In this document: positions 5,863 to 8,502 of the stretch, piece by piece
How positions within the stretch are numbered: position 1 is the stretch's first letter
Layout: each line of letters begins with the position of its first letter
Assembly: GCA_900551635.1 (NCBI GenBank)
Contig: URWQ01000046.1
Coordinates: 1 to 8,502 of the forward strand
Direction of reading: 5' to 3'
DNA: 8,502 nucleotides
DNA from: an uncultured Collinsella sp.
Lineage (GTDB): Bacteria; Actinomycetota; Coriobacteriia; Coriobacteriales; Coriobacteriaceae
Position numbers and translations under genes: made by a program
The notes under the pieces: model-generated
Told to the model about the DNA's origin: nothing
Seen by the model: the letters and a program-made list of their open reading frames with translations, nothing else
The model's database searches: none

Positions 5863-8502
5863 CTAGCGACCGTCGCCGCCGAGCAGCGCCAGAACATCCT
5901 CGCGGGTAAACAGCGCCGACGAGATACCATCGCCGCCGAGCACACTGTTGACCAGATCACGCTTGGACTCCTGCATCTGCATAATGCGTTCCTCGATCGT
6001 GTCCTTGGCGATGAGCTTGTACACGGTCACGGTGTGCTGCTGGCCAATGCGGTGGGCACGGTCGGTCGCCTGGTCCTGCGCCGCCACGTTCCACCACGGG
6101 TCGTAGTGGATGACCACGTCGGCAGCCGTCAAATTAAGGCCCACGCCGCCCGCCTTGAGCGAAATCAAGAACACCGGCACCTCGCCCGCCTGGAACTGCG
6201 CAACCATCTTGGCGCGACTCTCTTTAGAAGATGCGCCCGTGAGCTTAAGGAAGGCGATGTCCTCCTTGGCCAGGCGCTTGCCGATGATATCGAGCATGCC
6301 CGTAAACTGGCTGAACAGCAAGATGCGATGACCGCCGTCGAGCGCGCCATGGACGAGCTCCATACACGTATCGAGCTTGGCGCTTCCCGCCTTGTAGTCC
6401 GCATAGTGCAGATGCGGATCGCAGCAGATCTGACGCAGCTTGGTGAGCTCGGCAAGCACCTTGAGCTTGTCTTTCTTAAACTCCCCGGCCTCGCGGTGCT
6501 GCACCTGCTGGGCGATGCGGTCTTGGTTGGCCAGGTAGAGTTTACGTTGCTCGCCGGTAAGCTGCGCCATCACCGTGTCTTCGATCTTCTCGGGCAGGTC
6601 GGCCACCACGTCTTCCTTAACGCGACGCAGCACAAACGGCGACACGAGCGCCTGCAGACGAGCGGCGCTGTCGCCCTCGGCATGCTCGACGGGACTCTCA
6701 AAGCGCTTGGCAAATGAGTCGCGCGTGCCAAGCAGGCCCGGCATCAAAAAGTCGAAGATGCTCCAGAGCTCGGACAGGCGGTTCTCGATGGGTGTGCCCG
6801 TCAGGGCAAAGCGCACGCCGGCAGGCAGGCGCTTGGCGGCGCGCGCCACCTGCGTGAGCGGGTTTTTAATGTACTGGGCCTCGTCGAGCACCACGCGGGC
6901 AAAGTCCTGCTCGACGTATTCGTCGATGTCGCGGCGCATGAGGTCATATGACGTCACGACCACGTTGTGCTCGGCGGCACCGGCAATTTGCACGCGACGC
7001 TGGGCCTTGGCGCCCACGATGGCACACACATCAATCGAGGGGGCAAAGCGCTCCAACTCGGCAGCCCAGTTGTACACGAGCGACGCGGGACATACCACGA
7101 GCGTGGGCTTGGTATCCCCCGCCTCCACGCGCGCCAGAATGTGCGCAATCATCTGCAGCGTTTTGCCCAGGCCCATATCGTCGGCCAAGATGCCACCAAG
7201 GCCCAAATGCTCAAGCGAGCCGAGCCACTGGTAGCCGTCGACCTGGTAGCCACGCAGCGTAGCCTTGAGCGAGGCGGGCACCGTAAAGTACATCTTGCCG
7301 AGCGTGTCCAGACGCTCGACGGTACGGAGGAACGCGGCGTCGCGATCGGCCTCGAGCGCCGGCGTGCGCGCGAGCATGCTATCGACAAAAAGGGTGCTCG
7401 ACGCGGGAAGCGACACGCCGTCGAGCAGGTCGACGGCATCGACGCCCAGGTCCTCGGCAAGGCCAAACGCGGCACGAGCGCCCTCGTCCAGGCGAACGAT
7501 GTCGCCGGACGTAAGGCGCGCGAACGTCTGGTGACGCTTGTAGGAGTCGAGGTAGATGGCAAGGTCGGCCGCCGAAAGCCCGCTTGCACCCAGCTCGACG
7601 TCGAGCAAGTTGCTCTTGACGGTGGCGCGCACCGAGAGCTTAGGCGCAGGGCGTACCGAGATCTGGCGCAGGCGGTCGCTGAGCATGACCTCGCCCAACT
7701 CGGACAGGGCAGACAGCCCCTCGGTCAGCAAGTGGAACAGGCTCTCGTCATCGCGCTCCTCAAATGCCAGGCCGCCCTCGTAGAAATCGAAGTACAGGGC
7801 AGCCGTGTCCATAACGCGAAACTCCGCCACCGTATCGCGGGGCGGAACGCCGGGGCGTTGTTCTTCGAAGGGACTGCCCGGAGCACCAAGACTAAAGAGA
7901 TCTGCCGACCAATCGCCGTAGGTCACCGTAATCTTGCAGGTCACAAGACCATCGTCGACGCCGATCGCCATGGCAAAGCTCGGCTCGGGCGCCACGGCGT
8001 CGACCGCGGCGGGAGCGGTCAGGTCGGTGTAGTCGCGCAAGATAGGCAGCGCCATGCGGCAGAACTCGCCCACCTGGTCGGCGGCGATATGGACCGGCGT
8101 GCGGCAGGGCAACAAGTGCGATAGGAACGGTGCCGCATGCTGGGCAAACGCTGTGTCGGTACGGCGTGCGCGGCGCGTATCGACCAGATAGGCTGCGTCA
8201 CCAGCGACAAAGCAATACGTATCGGCCGGCAGGCGCAAGTCGTAGCTGCCTCCCGCCGCCGGGGCAATCTTTGCGGCAAGGAGCGGCGGGCGCTTGGCCG
8301 GGACTTCGCCCTCCCCCTGCGGCGACGGCTCGACCGCCACCTCGTAGGCACGATGCGTCGTCGTCCCCCGCGACCAAGCAGGCTCAAAGGACAGGGTCCT
8401 GCCACGCAGCAGGTCTAGCACGGACACGACGGAATACTCGGATACCGGCAACTGACGCTCGGCGACAAAGACGATACGGGCAAAGGCGAACCCAATCCGC
8501 TG
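5863..8502 (-). CDS. SNF2-family DEAD/DEAH-box helicase, 5' end beyond window
   Basis: ATP-driven DNA translocase of the bacterial SNF2/HepA-like group, probably remodelling protein-DNA complexes; the exact substrate is unknown. The frame is open from the right edge without a stop, and the TTG at 8451 is not a convincing start, so the gene runs off the window. Residue numbers count from that TTG. Residues 1 to about 390 form a divergent region fitting the bacterial SNF2-associated domain. The ATPase core has motif I DDMGLGKT (424-431), motif II DEAQ (523-526) and motif III LTGTPIEN (550-557). The second lobe has LLFSQFTGML (711-720), motif V SLKAGGVGLNLT (764-775) and motif VI QATDRAHRIGQ (794-804). 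The C-terminus ends LLGGDGR. Full-length relatives often carry an N-terminal SWIM zinc finger, which would lie outside the window. The stop is 101 bases before the superoxide reductase ATG. Confidence 0.93.
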   Translation of the reverse strand, partial: QRIGFAFARIVFVAERQLPVSEYSVVSVLDLLRGRTLSFEPAWSRGTTTHRAYEVAVEPSPQGEGEVPAKRPPLLAAKIAPAAGGSYDLRLPADTYCFVAGDAAYLVDTRRARRTDTAFAQHAAPFLSHLLPCRTPVHIAADQVGEFCRMALPILRDYTDLTAPAAVDAVAPEPSFAMAIGVDDGLVTCKITVTYGDWSADLFSLGAPGSPFEEQRPGVPPRDTVAEFRVMDTAALYFDFYEGGLAFEERDDESLFHLLTEGLSALSELGEVMLSDRLRQISVRPAPKLSVRATVKSNLLDVELGASGLSAADLAIYLDSYKRHQTFARLTSGDIVRLDEGARAAFGLAEDLGVDAVDLLDGVSLPASSTLFVDSMLARTPALEADRDAAFLRTVERLDTLGKMYFTVPASLKATLRGYQVDGYQWLGSLEHLGLGGILADDMGLGKTLQMIAHILARVEAGDTKPTLVVCPASLVYNWAAELERFAPSIDVCAIVGAKAQRRVQIAGAAEHNVVVTSYDLMRRDIDEYVEQDFARVVLDEAQYIKNPLTQVARAAKRLPAGVRFALTGTPIENRLSELWSIFDFLMPGLLGTRDSFAKRFESPVEHAEGDSAARLQALVSPFVLRRVKEDVVADLPEKIEDTVMAQLTGEQRKLYLANQDRIAQQVQHREAGEFKKDKLKVLAELTKLRQICCDPHLHYADYKAGSAKLDTCMELVHGALDGGHRILLFSQFTGMLDIIGKRLAKEDIAFLKLTGASSKESRAKMVAQFQAGEVPVFLISLKAGGVGLNLTAADVVIHYDPWWNVAAQDQATDRAHRIGQQHTVTVYKLIAKDTIEERIMQMQESKRDLVNSVLGGDGISSALFTREDVLALLGGDGR

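Noticed and set aside
6967..8124. 385-codon open frame on the plus strand
   Set aside because: Lies wholly antisense to the SNF2 helicase, whose motifs I to VI are intact. The Arg/His/Ala-rich composition is that of a reverse-complement shadow.

Overview
The window is a high-GC bacterial chromosome segment in which every supported gene lies on the minus strand. Read in the direction of transcription (right to left) the order is: a SNF2-family helicase (5' end outside the window), a superoxide reductase, a large NAD+ synthetase-like protein whose catalytic motifs are all altered, ruvC, ruvA, ruvB, and formate--tetrahydrofolate ligase (3' end outside the window). Gene content, strong G/C third-position bias, an anaerobe-type superoxide reductase, fhs, and the style of the proteins suggest an anaerobic, gut-type actinobacterium of the Coriobacteriia, perhaps Collinsella. 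That placement is an inference from memory, not from a search.

Region 5863-8502 carries the SNF2 ATPase, with all helicase motifs intact and its N-terminus cut off by the window edge. Region 5399-5862 holds the superoxide reductase, with a strong ribosome binding site and an upstream leader containing a 34-base coaxial dyad and a 9-base direct repeat. A GC-rich hairpin followed by T's (5320-5352) closes this unit. Region 3296-5281 is a 661-residue protein that aligns end to end with glutamine-dependent NAD+ synthetase. It has lost the glutaminase Glu-Lys-Cys triad and the ATP-binding PP-loop, and it has gained a helical, Gly/Pro-rich C-terminal tail. It is the most unusual object here.

Region 950-3246 is the Holliday-junction operon ruvC-ruvA-ruvB. 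Both internal junctions are TGATG stop/start overlaps. An extended -10 element sits directly against a 13-of-14 match to the Gram-positive LexA/DinR box, so the operon is very probably SOS-controlled. Region 1-949 holds fhs with its own candidate extended -10 promoter in a 146-base gap after ruvB.

The parts do not form one pathway. The ruv genes process recombination intermediates, fhs feeds one-carbon metabolism, superoxide reductase detoxifies superoxide without producing oxygen, and the SNF2 protein is a DNA-translocase type ATPase. The role of the NadE-like protein is unknown. Long plus-strand open frames are antisense shadows of these genes. No RNA genes, mobile elements or CRISPR arrays were seen.
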